In this document: positions 1-10,902 of the stretch, piece by piece
Numbering within the stretch: the stretch's first letter is position 1
How the letters are laid out: the number at the start of each line of letters is the position of its first letter
Origin: an uncultured Allomuricauda sp.
Lineage (GTDB): Bacteria; Bacteroidota; Bacteroidia; Flavobacteriales; Flavobacteriaceae
Direction: 5' to 3'
Assembly (NCBI RefSeq): GCF_947495325.1
Contig: NZ_CANLYK010000006.1
Coordinates: 1-64,000 of the forward strand
DNA: 64,000 nucleotides
Position numbers and translations under genes: made by a program
Notes under the pieces: generated by a model
What the model was told of the DNA's origin: nothing
Seen by the model: the letters and a program-made list of their open reading frames with translations, nothing else
Database searches by the model: none

Positions 1-770
1 GCCTCATCGTCATCGTTCGGAGCAACATAGCCATTGGTCGGCTGGGCCTCAACATTGTCGGGGATACCGTCGTCGTCGCTATCTATGTCCAAATGGTCCG
101 GGCGGCCATCGCCGTCACTGTCCAATGGATCCGTGAGCGGATCGTTGTCACCATCTATATTGTGGTCCTCGGTGGTATCCAGGATACCGTCATTGTCATC
201 ATCAAGGTCAACACTGTCAGGTACACCATCATCGTCCGTGTCCTCACCGGGGCCGTCAGGGTCCAGGTAGTCCGGGGTCCCGTCATCGTCCGTATCGTCA
301 TTGGTGGGGTCACCGTCTTCATCAACATCCTCGTCAGGGGTGTCGATGCCATCGCCGTCATCGTCAAAGTCACGGTAGTTCACATCCTCGGTGCCATCGG
401 TGTCCGGTAGGTCGTTGGCAGGATCGTCTATCTCATCGTTAACGTCATAGCCATCGTTGACATCACTGCCCTCGTAGCCATCGTCAAGTCCGTCATTGTC
501 CGTATCAACCCCAGTGTACGTCTGATCGGGGATACCGTCAAAGTTGAAGTCGTTCCCCTCGTTGTTGTCCAGAACTAGGTCGTTGTCGCTGTCATCGTCC
601 AAATAATCCGGAAGCTCATCTGCATCATCAGTATTCTCCGGGGTCAACCCGCCAAGGTAGGCCGAGTTCACCCCATCATTGGCAGCATAGGTAGCCTCAT
701 CGTCATCGTTCGGAGCAACATAGCCATTGGTCGGCTGGGCCTCAACATTGTCGGGGATACCGTCGTCGTC
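1..770. repeat. In-frame internal repeat of the TSP3 gene: 77 nt at 1-77 identical to 694-770 (period 693 bp = 231 codons)
   Basis: gcctcatcgtcatcgttcggagcaacatagccattggtcggctgggcctcaacattgtcggggataccgtcgtcgtc occurs at 1 and at 694. Confidence 0.9.
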
Positions 771-1448
771 ACTATCTATATCCCTAAAGTTCGGTTGATT
801 GTCCGTATCACTATTAATCGGAATCAATCCTCCGCAGCTTCCTGGGGTTTCTTCATATGCATCATCTAGTCCATTACCATCTTTATCCTTGCCAGATAGC
901 GGAATATAACCCTGGATGCTTTGTGCTTCGATATTGTCAAGAATTCCATCATTATCAGAATCTATATCCAAATAATCTGGAATGGAGTCACCATCTGTAT
1001 CAATTGGTATCAGTCCTCCACAACTTCCGGGAGTTTCCTCATAGGCGTCATCAAGTCCATTACGATCTTTATCCTTGCCAGATGGCGGTATATATCCATA
1101 GCTAGTTTGCCCCTCAACATTGTCGATAATTCCATCATCATCGGAGTCTACATCTAAATAATCAGGAATCGTGTCTCCATCAGTATCCGTTGGATTGGTC
1201 CAATAGCAGTCATCCCCATCCAAATTCTGGTCCTCAACTGTGTTGATTATTCCATCTCCGTCAATGTCAATGTCTTTTTTATCTGAAACACCATCTCCAT
1301 CTGTATCCGTATAAACAGCTTCTGCCACATTTAGCTCCCTTGGAGCCATTGCAGATGAAATAATGGTTAAATAAACTGCGAATCCTACTAATAAAAAAAG
1401 ACTGTATGAAACCTTTTTCTTAAAATTTAAGAAAGTATTTTTTTCCAT
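1..1448 (-). CDS. Thrombospondin type-3-like (DxDxDG) Ca-binding repeat protein, N-terminal part; continues past the left edge
   Basis: Reverse strand reads [80 protein letters not shown]... followed by many D-x-D-x-D-G repeats, with no stop to position 1. Not in the ORF track, probably because the 3' end is outside the window. Confidence 0.88.
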   Translation of the reverse strand, partial: MEKNTFLNFKKKVSYSLFLLVGFAVYLTIISSAMAPRELNVAEAVYTDTDGDGVSDKKDIDIDGDGIINTVEDQNLDGDDCYWTNPTDTDGDTIPDYLDVDSDDDGIIDNVEGQTSYGYIPPSGKDKDRNGLDDAYEETPGSCGGLIPIDTDGDSIPDYLDIDSDNDGILDNIEAQSIQGYIPLSGKDKDGNGLDDAYEETPGSCGGLIPINSDTDNQPNFRDIDSDDDGIPDNVEAQPTNGYVAPNDDDEATYAANDGVNSAYLGGLTPENTDDADELPDYLDDDSDNDLVLDNNEGNDFNFDGIPDQTYTGVDTDNDGLDDGYEGSDVNDGYDVNDEIDDPANDLPDTDGTEDVNYRDFDDDGDGIDTPDEDVDEDGDPTNDDTDDDGTPDYLDPDGPGEDTDDDGVPDSVDLDDDNDGILDTTEDHNIDGDNDPLTDPLDSDGDGRPDHLDIDSDDDGIPDNVEAQPTNGYVAPNDDDE

Positions 1449-1805
1449 AAATGATAGTTTTGGTCAACTAATCACCATGGCATGCGGTTTCCGTAAGTGT
1501 AAGAAAATGGGGCTTTTCTTATTTAATAAAAGTGGTTATTTGTGTTCTCTATGCTCCAAATAATCTCAAGCGCATAATTAATGTATTTAAAACTCCTCAC
1601 CTATTTTAATCGATAAAAAGCGTATTCTTCATTATAATTTACCACCTATAATAATACGTTAGAGTTTGAAAAAAAGATTACCGTATGGTAAAAAAACAAA
1701 ATCTAAAGCAGGGGAAAATTACTGTACTTTTTTATTTTTTAGGGTGATTATCCTACTTTTTTTCCACTAATTCTATCAACAATTACTTGTGATGTTATAA
1801 ATCAA

Positions 1806-1834
1806 TTGGAAAAGAGATAATTACCCTATTTTTG
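1806..1834 (+). promoter_or_regulatory. Putative Bacteroidota promoter of prfC: TTG-N18-TATTTTTG
   Basis: TTG at 1806-1808 and TATTTTTG at 1827-1834 match the TTG/TAnnTTTG consensus. Confidence 0.6.
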
Positions 1835-1849
1835 CCCAAATTTTTGCAG

Positions 1850-3439
1850 ATGGATTTTGAAAATGAGATAGCAAGACGTAGGACTTTTGGGATTATTTCC
1901 CACCCTGATGCGGGAAAAACCACTTTAACGGAAAAACTGTTGCTTTTCGGCGGTGCAATACAAGAAGCTGGAGCCGTAAAGAACAATAAAATCAAAAAAA
2001 CCGCTACCAGTGATTTTATGGAGATTGAACGCCAAAGGGGGATTTCGGTGGCTACATCCGTGTTGGCATTTATTTATAATGATAAGAAAATAAATATTCT
2101 AGACACTCCAGGACACAAGGATTTTGCCGAAGATACATTTAGAACCTTAACAGCAGTTGACAGCGTTATTGTGGTCATTGATGTTGCCAAGGGCGTGGAA
2201 GAGCAGACAGAAAAGTTAGTGGAAGTCTGTAGAATGCGAAATATTCCCATGATTGTCTTTATAAACAAGCTGGACCGGGAAGGTAAAGATGCCTTTGATC
2301 TTCTAGATGAAGTTGAGCAAAAACTTGGTCTGTCCGTGACTCCACTCAGTTTTCCCATTGGGATGGGCTATGACTTTAAAGGAATCTATAATATCTACGA
2401 AAAAAACATCAATCTCTTTAGCGGTAATAGCAAGCAAAATATTGAAGAAACCATAGCATTTACAGATATTGAAAATCCTGAACTTGACAACATAATTGGA
2501 AAATCTGCCGCCCAAGAACTTAGGGATAATTTGGAATTGGTACACGGAGTTTATCCTGAGTTTGACAAAGATTCTTACTTAAAAGGAGAACAACAACCTG
2601 TTTTTTTTGGCTCTGCTTTGAATAATTTTGGTGTTCGGGAACTGTTGGATTGTTTTGTTGATATTGCACCAACTCCAAGACCCAAAATGGCGGAGGAAAG
2701 ATTGGTAGATGCCACTGAACTGGATTTTTCCGGTTTTGTATTTAAAATTCATGCCAATATGGACCCAAAGCATCGAGATCGATTGGCCTTTATAAAAATT
2801 GTTTCTGGCACTTTTGAAAGAAACAAACCTTATTTGCATGTAAGGCATGATAAAAAACTGAAATTTTCAAGTCCCAATGCTTTTTTTGCAGAAAAGAAAG
2901 AAATTGTGGATATCTCATACCCAGGTGATATTGTTGGTTTGCATGATACTGGCAATTTTAAAATTGGTGACACTTTAACAAGTGGTGAAAAGCTAAACTA
3001 TAAAGGTATTCCTAGTTTTTCTCCAGAACACTTTAGGTACATCAACAATGCTGATCCAATGAAAGCCAAACAACTCTTTAAGGGAATTGACCAATTGATG
3101 GATGAAGGTGTTGCCCAACTATTTACACTGGAACTGAACGGCCGTAAAGTAATTGGTACCGTTGGGGCGCTGCAATATGAAGTTATTCAGTACCGATTGG
3201 AACATGAATATGGGGCCAAGTGTACGTATGAAAATTTTCCAGTACATAAGGCTTGTTGGGTTGAAGCAGAGGATTCTTCCAATGATGAATTCAAAGAATT
3301 CAAGCGGGTGAAACAAAAGTTTTTAGCAACTGATAAGCAAGGGCAACTTGTCTTCTTGGCAGACTCCCAATTTTCGTTGCAGATGACGCAACAAAAGTAT
3401 CCTACAGTGAAGCTGCATTTTACTTCAGAATTTGACTAG
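1850..3439 (+). CDS. prfC: Peptide chain release factor 3
   Basis: GTPase motifs SHPDAGKTTLTEKLL, DTPGHKDFAEDTFRTL and NKLD, with RF3 C-terminal homology. The ATG at 1850 is preferred over the track's TTG at 1832. Confidence 0.95.
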   Translation: MDFENEIARRRTFGIISHPDAGKTTLTEKLLLFGGAIQEAGAVKNNKIKKTATSDFMEIERQRGISVATSVLAFIYNDKKINILDTPGHKDFAEDTFRTLTAVDSVIVVIDVAKGVEEQTEKLVEVCRMRNIPMIVFINKLDREGKDAFDLLDEVEQKLGLSVTPLSFPIGMGYDFKGIYNIYEKNINLFSGNSKQNIEETIAFTDIENPELDNIIGKSAAQELRDNLELVHGVYPEFDKDSYLKGEQQPVFFGSALNNFGVRELLDCFVDIAPTPRPKMAEERLVDATELDFSGFVFKIHANMDPKHRDRLAFIKIVSGTFERNKPYLHVRHDKKLKFSSPNAFFAEKKEIVDISYPGDIVGLHDTGNFKIGDTLTSGEKLNYKGIPSFSPEHFRYINNADPMKAKQLFKGIDQLMDEGVAQLFTLELNGRKVIGTVGALQYEVIQYRLEHEYGAKCTYENFPVHKACWVEAEDSSNDEFKEFKRVKQKFLATDKQGQLVFLADSQFSLQMTQQKYPTVKLHFTSEFD

Positions 3440-3470
3440 TCACCTAACAATTAAAAGGTTATGGGCTTGC

Positions 3471-3492
3471 ATCCAAGCTTATACGCTTGGAT
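3471..3492 (+). terminator. Hairpin downstream of prfC
   Basis: ATCCAAGC-TTATAC-GCTTGGAT followed by a T-rich stretch. Confidence 0.5.
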
Positions 3493-3544
3493 ATTCTTAC
3501 TTTTTTTGTATTTTATTCCCGTATAACCAATAAATACTTTTTTT

Positions 3545-3982
3545 ATGACAACCGATTCTTTAAACAAACCACCAGTTTGGTTCTGGGTGGTAAGTGTTAT
3601 TGCTTTACTATGGAACCTTATGGGAGTAAGCGCGTATTTGGCGGATGCCTTCACCAGTATAGAGCAATTAGAACAAATGAGCCAAGAAATGAGAGAACTT
3701 TATGAAGGCAGACCAGCTTGGGCAACCGCAGCATTTGCAATAGCGGTTTTTACGGGCACCATTGGATCAATTGCGCTGTTACTTCGTAAGAAATGGGCCA
3801 GACCCTTATTGCTTGTGTCTGTTTTGGGTGCTATTCTCATAAATATTCATACCATTTTTTTGAGCAATGCCTTGGAAGTCATGGGCACTAATTCTGTGAT
3901 TATGCCCACTATAGTTATTATTTTTGGCATCTATCTCGTTTTCTTTGCCAAAATAGGTGTTCAAAAAGGGTGGCTAAGCTAA
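3545..3982 (+). CDS. Small multi-pass membrane protein of unknown function
   Basis: 145 aa with about 4 hydrophobic segments. Confidence 0.75.
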   Translation: MTTDSLNKPPVWFWVVSVIALLWNLMGVSAYLADAFTSIEQLEQMSQEMRELYEGRPAWATAAFAIAVFTGTIGSIALLLRKKWARPLLLVSVLGAILINIHTIFLSNALEVMGTNSVIMPTIVIIFGIYLVFFAKIGVQKGWLS

Positions 3983-3997
3983 ATAATTACAGTTTTT

Positions 3998-4029
3998 TGA
4001 ATCTGAGTGTATTATACTCAGGTTTTACT
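3998..4029 (+). terminator. Rho-independent terminator candidate
   Basis: CTGAGT...ACTCAG hairpin followed by GTTTTA. Confidence 0.5.
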
Positions 4030-4045
4030 TGGTATCTAACCAAAA

Positions 4046-4435
4046 TTAAAATCTGTCTGAATCTGGCCAATATTGACCTTCAGACTTAATTTCATGTTTC
4101 TTTAAAAAAGAGCGAATATCTTTATCAGGGTCCGTATCACCATAAGAAAACTTTTCGGCCAAAAGTTTTATGATTTTTCCTTTTCGCTCTTTTTCAGGTA
4201 TATTGTTTTGATACTTCTTAAGGAATATTCTCTTTAGAAAATTCTTAGGTTCCAGTATCGTTAGCAAACTGTCTTCGCTACTGACCGAGATATATAACAA
4301 ATGTTCACCACCAGAGCTATTATTTCTGATACACACCTTACCATTATAAATAAATACTTCCGTGCTTTGTGTTAATCCTTTCTGATATAAAACATAATGA
4401 TTTTCCATTTTTAGTATTCTTTTACTGATTACCAT
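4046..4435 (-). CDS. Hypothetical protein
   Basis: 129-aa ORF in a tight minus-strand cluster; no recognisable family. Confidence 0.55.
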   Translation of the reverse strand: MVISKRILKMENHYVLYQKGLTQSTEVFIYNGKVCIRNNSSGGEHLLYISVSSEDSLLTILEPKNFLKRIFLKKYQNNIPEKERKGKIIKLLAEKFSYGDTDPDKDIRSFLKKHEIKSEGQYWPDSDRF

Positions 4436-4446
4436 TTTGAACTTTG

Positions 4447-4731
4447 TCAGTTCAATAACAACAAAGTTCCAACTAGTATGATAATTCCAAAAATGAAGAA
4501 TATCACGTAAAGTGTCAATTCTTTTTTTTGGTCTGATTTTGCTCTTTCATGAATCCGTTGTTTTAATTCTTTCAGATCTTTTTCAGAAACGTTTATGAAA
4601 TTTAGTTTATTTGCTTTCTGTTCGGTTGAATAAATTCCATCACGATTGTTTTCTTTGAATTTGGCTCGTTTTGAAGGACGTTGTTCAAGGTTCTGTTTAA
4701 TCCGATTGTTCATGTCCTGAATATTGCTCAT
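4447..4731 (-). CDS. Hypothetical charged protein with C-terminal TM helix
   Basis: The track ORF runs to 4767; the ATG at 4731 (MSNIQDMNNRI...) is likelier. C-terminus LTLYVIFFIFGIIILVGTLLLLN. Confidence 0.55.
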   Translation of the reverse strand: MSNIQDMNNRIKQNLEQRPSKRAKFKENNRDGIYSTEQKANKLNFINVSEKDLKELKQRIHERAKSDQKKELTLYVIFFIFGIIILVGTLLLLN

Positions 4732-4744
4732 TCCTTTTTGAACT

Positions 4745-5092
4745 TTAATTATTGATTCTTGTGCCAAATATTTCTGCTAAAACAGTACCGCCAACGACTT
4801 TTTGCCCTGTTTGTTTAAAATAATTCAGTTCACCACCAACAAAGGTTTCAAATTCAAACCTTCGCTTTTTATTTTCCACTGCACCTATGACATCACCTGG
4901 ATTGACAATTTGCCCTTTATCGAAAAACCATTCTTTAATAAGCCACTCACCATCTTCAGCTAATTCATTTGGGAAAATTATTTTCTGAGATTGGCCATAT
5001 TCAAGAAAACCTCCTTCCAACTCTACCTTAGTTTTCAAATTAGAACCATCAATTCCCAATTTTTCAATCTGTTTAATTAGCCATCTCCTCAT
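4745..5092 (-). CDS. Standalone biotinyl/lipoyl-like domain protein
   Basis: GQIVNPGDVIGAVENKKRRFEFETFVGGELNYFKQTGQKVVGGTVLAEI resembles the hammerhead pattern (GDvIaeietdK...vsGvl...Gd.v..GtvLaei). Confidence 0.55.
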   Translation of the reverse strand: MRRWLIKQIEKLGIDGSNLKTKVELEGGFLEYGQSQKIIFPNELAEDGEWLIKEWFFDKGQIVNPGDVIGAVENKKRRFEFETFVGGELNYFKQTGQKVVGGTVLAEIFGTRINN

Positions 5093-5202
5093 TCTTAATT
5101 AAAACTTTGTTTTATATCAATCATCTGTTAACCGCTTTATTTGTATTGTTTCAATCACTACTTGTGAAGTTTAGTATTAATCAGATACAACTTATAAAGA
5201 AA

Positions 5203-5973
5203 CTACATATTATAGACTCCCCCATTTATATCAAGCGTAGCACCAGTGATGAACCCATCGTATTCAGAGGCCAGATATAAAACCGCTCGTGCTACGTCAT
5301 CTGCATTACCTGCTCTTTGGATTGGAATACCAGCTGTTGTTGTAGCAGCTGATTCCTTTGTTGTATGTGTATTGTGAAACGAAGTTCCAAGAATAAGACC
5401 TGGAGCAACGGCGTTGACTCGTATCCCTTGAGGTCCCAATTCAGCGGAGAGTGCCCTAGTTAAAGTTAGTATAGCTCCTTTGCTGGTAGAATACGCAAGA
5501 GAACCCGGGTGACCTCCTTTACGCCCGGCAAGTGATGCCAAATTAACAATACTGCTGTTGTCATTTTTTGCTAGATAAGGAGATGCTGCCCTAGTCACAA
5601 ACATCATTGATGTAAGGTTAATATCCATTACCTTTTGCCAGAACTCTGCCTCCATTTCGCTCAGCAACTTACGTGCAACAAGAGAACCTGCGTTGTTGAT
5701 CAGTATATCCAAACCACCAAGCGCTTCCACCGTTTTTTCGACCATCGCTTGGGCATCGGCTTCTTTTGTCAAGTCACCACTTACAGCAATTGCTTTTTGT
5801 CCTTTGCCAATTGCATATTCCGTCAACTGATTGGCAGTATCGGCACTAGAAAAATAGTGAATGGCCACATGAGCTCCGCTATCAATAAAATGTCTGGTGA
5901 TTGATTCGCCTATTCCTTGGGCACCCGCTGTGATGAGAATTTTTTTCCCTTTTAGTTTGTTATTGTCATTCAT
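5203..5973 (-). CDS. SDR family oxidoreductase (FabG-like)
   Basis: Rossmann TAGAQGIG, NNAG and YSTSKGA motifs. Confidence 0.9.
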   Translation of the reverse strand: MNDNNKLKGKKILITAGAQGIGESITRHFIDSGAHVAIHYFSSADTANQLTEYAIGKGQKAIAVSGDLTKEADAQAMVEKTVEALGGLDILINNAGSLVARKLLSEMEAEFWQKVMDINLTSMMFVTRAASPYLAKNDNSSIVNLASLAGRKGGHPGSLAYSTSKGAILTLTRALSAELGPQGIRVNAVAPGLILGTSFHNTHTTKESAATTTAGIPIQRAGNADDVARAVLYLASEYDGFITGATLDINGGVYNM

Positions 5974-6051
5974 GTAAATCCTATTTCAAAAAGGTTGATA
6001 ATCGTAGTGAAATTACTAGTCATAATTTTAGACGATATCCTTTTCATTTAT

Positions 6052-6083
6052 CAAATATAATAAGGTAAAATGGGCATTTTCAA
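6052..6083 (-). promoter_or_regulatory. Putative promoter of the SDR gene (TTG-N21-TATATTTG, minus strand)
   Basis: Plus strand shows CAAATATA at 6052-6059 and CAA at 6081-6083. Confidence 0.45.
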
Positions 6084-6147
6084 ATCTCCCTCCTGAAATC
6101 TGCATTTGGGATTATATTCCAATTGGTTCACAAATGGAGACGAAATA

Positions 6148-6177
6148 AAAAAACCGACAATGATTGTCGGTTTTTTT
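6148..6177 (-). terminator. Rho-independent terminator downstream of the DUF3467 gene
   Basis: AAACCGACAA-TGA-TTGTCGGTTT flanked by A/T tracts. Confidence 0.8.
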
Positions 6178-6182
6178 ATTTG

Positions 6183-6494
6183 TTATGCTTCTCCTGTAGG
6201 CCCAAAATTTAAAGGGATTGGAGGTTGCTCATAATCCTTAATGGTACCATGGGCTTTCTCAAATCGTGTAACATTATCATTTAATGCCTTTAAAAATTTC
6301 TTGGCATGCTGAGGTGTTAGGACTATCCTACTCTTCACTTTTGCTTTAGGAGCTCCGGGCATCATGCTTATAAAATCAACCACAAATTCTGATACCGAAT
6401 GATTGATAATTGCTAAGTTCGAATAAATTCCCTCAGCGGTTTTTTCATCCAATTCTATATTGATCTGTTTTTGGTTCTTATCTTTTTCAGCCAT
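6183..6494 (-). CDS. DUF3467 family protein
   Basis: INIELDEKTAEGIYSNLAIINHSVSEFVVDFISMMPGAPKAKVKSRIVLTPQHAKKFLKAL is typical of the family. Confidence 0.85.
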   Translation of the reverse strand: MAEKDKNQKQINIELDEKTAEGIYSNLAIINHSVSEFVVDFISMMPGAPKAKVKSRIVLTPQHAKKFLKALNDNVTRFEKAHGTIKDYEQPPIPLNFGPTGEA

Positions 6495-6515
6495 AATCTA
6501 TTTTATTATAAAAAA

Positions 6516-6543
6516 GAAAACCCTGACTATTGCCAGGGTTTAT
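6516..6543 (-). terminator. Terminator-like hairpin after rpoC
   Basis: AAACCCTG-actattgc-CAGGGTTT; the minus strand then has TTTTCTTTTTT. Confidence 0.7.
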
Positions 6544-6546
6544 ATA

Positions 6547-9500
6547 TTAGAATTTAAATTCCTCTTTTCGAGCCATAATTTCATCGTACTCTTCTTTTGA
6601 GCCAACAATGATACTATTGTAATCTCTCATACCTGTACCGGCAGGAATCTTATGTCCAACAATAACATTCTCCTTCAATCCTTCCAAGGTATCAATTTTG
6701 CCGCTTACCGCAGCTTCGTTCAATACTTTGGTAGTTTCTTGGAATGATGCTGCAGAGATAAATGATTTGGTCTGCAACGAAGCACGTGTAATACCCTGTA
6801 AAATTGGGGTAGCCGTAGCTGCCACCGCATCTCTTGCTGTCACTAGGGCTTTATCAGCTCTTCGAAGAACAGAGTTTTCATCTCTTAATGCACGGGCAGA
6901 AATAATCTGTCCAGCTTTAAGGTTCTCAGAATCTCCGGCTTCTTCAACAACCTTCTGTCCAAAGATTTCATCATTCTCACGGATAAAGTCGTCTTTGTGT
7001 ACCAATTGATTCTCCAAGAATGTTGTATCCCCTGAATCTTCTATTCGTACTTTACGCATCATCTGTCTTACTACTACCTCAAAGTGCTTGTCATTAATCT
7101 TCACACCTTGTAATCGGTAAACTTCTTGTACTTCGTTCACCAAATACTGTTGTACCGCTGATGGTCCTTTTATTGCCAAAATATCTTCTGGAGTAATAGA
7201 TCCATCGGATAAAGGCATACCTGCACGAACATAATCGTTCTCCTGTACCAAAATTTGGTTTGAAAGTTTTACCAAGTATTTCTTGATTTCTCCCAATTTG
7301 GATTCGATAATAATCTCACGGTTACCACGCTTGATCTTACCAAATGAAACTACACCATCAATCTCGGAAACAACAGCTGGGTTAGATGGGTTACGTGCTT
7401 CGAAAAGCTCAGTAACTCTTGGAAGACCACCTGTAATATCCCCTGCTTTAGCAGATTTACGCGGAATCTTGACCAAAATCTTACCTTCCTTGATTTTATC
7501 ACCGTCATCCACCATAATGTGTGAACCAACTGGCAAGTTGTATGAACGTAAGGTCTCTCCTTTACCATCCTTAATCAAAAGAGTAGGAATCAGTTTCTTA
7601 TTTCTAGATTCAGAAATAACTTTTTCTTGGAAACCTGTCTGCTCATCAATCTCAACCTGATATGTAATTCCTTGCTCAATGTTTTCGTATGCAATCTGCC
7701 CAGGAAATTCAGAAACAATTACTCCATTATAGGGATCCCACTGACAAACAACAGTTCCTTTCTTGATTTTGTCCCCGTTTTTAACGAACAATTGCGAACC
7801 GTAAGGAATATTGTTTGTGCTCAAGGTAATACCTGTGGTAGCATCAACAACCTTGATTTCAGAAGTTCTTGAGATAACAATGTTAGCTTTTTCACCATCA
7901 CTATTTTCTCCAACAACTGTTCTTAGGTCTTCAATTTCTGCAACACCGTCAAACTTAACTTCTAACTTGTTGTCCTCAGAAATGTTTCCTGCAATACCTC
8001 CCACGTGGAATGTACGCAATGTTAACTGTGTACCAGGTTCACCGATAGATTGTGCAGCAACAACACCAACAGCTTCACCTCGTTGTACCATTTTATTGGT
8101 TGCAAGGTTTCTACCGTAACATTTACCACAAATTCCTTTTGGTGCTTCACAGGTCAATGCAGAACGCACTTCAATACTTTCAATTGGAGCTGCTTCAACT
8201 CTTTTTACATCTGCTTCGGCAATTACTTGACCAGCAGCCAATATCAATTCCTCATTCAGCGGATTATATACATCATGCAAGGATACTCTTCCAAGAATAC
8301 GTTCTCCAAGAGTTTCCACTACTTCTTCGTTCTTCTTTAAGGCTTTTACTTCAATTCCTCTTAACGTACCACAATCTTCAATATTGATGATTACATCTTG
8401 AGAAACATCTACCAAACGTCTTGTTAGGTATCCAGCATCCGCTGTTTTCAAGGCAGTATCCGCAAGACCTTTACGTGCACCGTGCGTAGAAATAAAGTAT
8501 TCCAAAATTGATAATCCTTCCTTAAAGTTGGAAAGAATCGGGTTTTCAATAATCTCTCCACCACCTGCTGTTGATTTTTTAGGCTTAGCCATCAAACCAC
8601 GCATACCGGTCAACTGACGAATCTGCTCTTTAGAACCCCTTGCACCAGAATCCAACATCATATACACAGAGTTAAACCCTTGTTGGTCTTCTCGAATTCG
8701 CTTCATTGCCAATTCAGTCAACATGGCATTTGTAGAGGTCCAAACATCAATAACTTGGTTATATCTTTCATTATTGGTGATAAGACCCATGTTATAGTTG
8801 GCCATAATACCATCAACTTGCCCATTGGCTTCGTTGATCATCTCATGCTTCTCTGGTGGAATGATAATATCACCTAAACTGAAGGACAATCCTCCTTTAA
8901 AGGCAAAGTCATACCCCATGGATTTTATCTTATCCAAGAAGGCCGCTGTGGCTGGTACATCTGTAACAGCAAGAATATCTCCAATGATATTTCTTAGCGA
9001 CTTTTTGTTCAATACTTCATTAATGAATCCTGCTTGCTCAGGCACAACGCTGTTAAACAATACACGACCAACTGTTGTGGCAATAATTTGATTAACAAGT
9101 TCTCCTTCTTCATTAAAATCTTTGGCTCTTACCTTGATTCCAGCATTCAAATCAACCTTTCCTTCATTAAAGGCTATTTCCACTTCTTCAGCAGAGTAGA
9201 ATGTCAAGCCTTCACCTTGAATAGGCACTTCCTTGGTCGATTTTCTTTCTTTGGTCATGTAATATAGGCCCAAGACCATATCCTGAGAAGGAACGGTAAT
9301 TGGAGAACCATTTGCAGGATTCAGGATATTTTGGGATGCCAACATTAATAATTGAGCTTCCAAAATAGCCTCTGGACCCAATGGCAAGTGAACTGCCATC
9401 TGGTCACCATCAAAATCCGCATTAAATGCCGTACATGCCAATGGATGCAAACGAATCGCCTTACCTTCAATAAGTTTTGGCTGGAACGCTTGTATACCCA

Positions 9501-10845
9501 ATCTGTGCAATGTAGGGGCACGGTTCAGTAATACCGGATGTCCTTTAAGGACATTTTCAAGGATATCCCAAACTACGGGTTCCTTTTTATCTATAATTTT
9601 CTTAGCTGACTTTACAGTTTTTACAATACCTCTTTCTATCAATTTTCTGATAACAAAAGGTTTGTACAATTCTGCTGCCATATCTTTTGGAAGACCGCAT
9701 TCGTAAAGGTTCATCTCTGGACCAACGACGATTACCGAACGAGCTGAATAATCAACACGTTTACCCAAAAGGTTTTGACGGAAACGACCTTGCTTACCTT
9801 TCAATGAATCTGAAAGGGATTTCAATGGTCTATTTGATTCTGTTTTTACTGCTGAAGCTTTTCTTGTATTATCGAAAAGAGAATCTACCGCTTCTTGAAG
9901 CATACGTTTCTCATTTCTCAAGATTACTTCAGGAGCTTTTATTTCCATCAATCGCTTTAAACGATTGTTACGGATAATAACTCTTCGGTATAAATCATTT
10001 AAATCTGAAGTGGCAAAACGACCACCATCCAATGGAACCAACGGACGTAATTCTGGCGGAATAACAGGCACCACCTTCATAATCATCCACTCAGGTCTGT
10101 TTTCCCTATTTTCTTGAGATTCACGTAAAGCTTCAACAACTTGAAGTCTTTTTAAGGCCTCTGTCTTACGCTGTTTTGAAGTTTCCGTATTGGCTTTGTG
10201 CCTTAATTGATAGGAAAGTTCTTCCAAATCAATTCTCGACAATAAATCAATTAAACATTCGGCACCCATCTTAGCTACAAACTTATTAGGGTCTGTATCT
10301 TCCAAATATTGGTTTTCTGCTGGAATGGATTCCAAAATGTTCAAATACTCTTCCTCGGTCAAGAAATCCATTTTATTGATTTCCTCACCTTCTGGACCTT
10401 TTGCAATACCTGGTTGAATTACAACATATCTTTCGTAATAGATAATCATATCCAACTTCTTGGAAGGTAATCCCAACAAGTATCCTATTTTGTTTGGAAG
10501 TGAACGGAAATACCAGATATGTGCTACTGGAACCACCAAATTGATGTGCCCAACACGGTCTCTACGTACCTTTTTCTCCGTTACTTCAACACCACAACGG
10601 TCACAAACAATACCTCGGTAACGGATACGCTTGTACTTTCCACAGGCACATTCATAATCCTTTACAGGACCAAAAATACGCTCACAGAACAATCCATCAC
10701 GCTCAGGTTTGTGCGTTCTATAGTTAATAGTTTCAGGTTTTAAAACCTCTCCACGGGATTCACCCAAGATAGACTCCGGTGAAGCCAATCCTATGGAAAT
10801 TTTGTCAAACCTTTTTGGTGCGTTATTATCTTTTATTCTAGCCAT
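6547..10845 (-). CDS. rpoC: DNA-directed RNA polymerase subunit beta'
   Basis: 1432 aa; [12 protein letters not shown] catalytic motif. Confidence 0.99.
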   Translation of the reverse strand: MARIKDNNAPKRFDKISIGLASPESILGESRGEVLKPETINYRTHKPERDGLFCERIFGPVKDYECACGKYKRIRYRGIVCDRCGVEVTEKKVRRDRVGHINLVVPVAHIWYFRSLPNKIGYLLGLPSKKLDMIIYYERYVVIQPGIAKGPEGEEINKMDFLTEEEYLNILESIPAENQYLEDTDPNKFVAKMGAECLIDLLSRIDLEELSYQLRHKANTETSKQRKTEALKRLQVVEALRESQENRENRPEWMIMKVVPVIPPELRPLVPLDGGRFATSDLNDLYRRVIIRNNRLKRLMEIKAPEVILRNEKRMLQEAVDSLFDNTRKASAVKTESNRPLKSLSDSLKGKQGRFRQNLLGKRVDYSARSVIVVGPEMNLYECGLPKDMAAELYKPFVIRKLIERGIVKTVKSAKKIIDKKEPVVWDILENVLKGHPVLLNRAPTLHRLGIQAFQPKLIEGKAIRLHPLACTAFNADFDGDQMAVHLPLGPEAILEAQLLMLASQNILNPANGSPITVPSQDMVLGLYYMTKERKSTKEVPIQGEGLTFYSAEEVEIAFNEGKVDLNAGIKVRAKDFNEEGELVNQIIATTVGRVLFNSVVPEQAGFINEVLNKKSLRNIIGDILAVTDVPATAAFLDKIKSMGYDFAFKGGLSFSLGDIIIPPEKHEMINEANGQVDGIMANYNMGLITNNERYNQVIDVWTSTNAMLTELAMKRIREDQQGFNSVYMMLDSGARGSKEQIRQLTGMRGLMAKPKKSTAGGGEIIENPILSNFKEGLSILEYFISTHGARKGLADTALKTADAGYLTRRLVDVSQDVIINIEDCGTLRGIEVKALKKNEEVVETLGERILGRVSLHDVYNPLNEELILAAGQVIAEADVKRVEAAPIESIEVRSALTCEAPKGICGKCYGRNLATNKMVQRGEAVGVVAAQSIGEPGTQLTLRTFHVGGIAGNISEDNKLEVKFDGVAEIEDLRTVVGENSDGEKANIVISRTSEIKVVDATTGITLSTNNIPYGSQLFVKNGDKIKKGTVVCQWDPYNGVIVSEFPGQIAYENIEQGITYQVEIDEQTGFQEKVISESRNKKLIPTLLIKDGKGETLRSYNLPVGSHIMVDDGDKIKEGKILVKIPRKSAKAGDITGGLPRVTELFEARNPSNPAVVSEIDGVVSFGKIKRGNREIIIESKLGEIKKYLVKLSNQILVQENDYVRAGMPLSDGSITPEDILAIKGPSAVQQYLVNEVQEVYRLQGVKINDKHFEVVVRQMMRKVRIEDSGDTTFLENQLVHKDDFIRENDEIFGQKVVEEAGDSENLKAGQIISARALRDENSVLRRADKALVTARDAVAATATPILQGITRASLQTKSFISAASFQETTKVLNEAAVSGKIDTLEGLKENVIVGHKIPAGTGMRDYNSIIVGSKEEYDEIMARKEEFKF

Positions 10846-10902
10846 AATACTATGGAGATGATATAATTAAAAAAACTTTTTTTCAATAGTGTTAACTATG
10901 TA

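Noticed and set aside
34-410. Plus-strand ORFs (34..270, 93..410) with low-complexity sequences
   Set aside because: Antisense to the Asp-rich TSP3 repeats; composition is an artefact of GAY-rich coding on the other strand.
1-1320. Possible CRISPR-like array because of regularly spaced repeats
   Set aside because: Repeats are coding, in-frame Asp-rich motifs without constant repeat/unique spacer structure; no cas genes. No CRISPR array was seen in the window.
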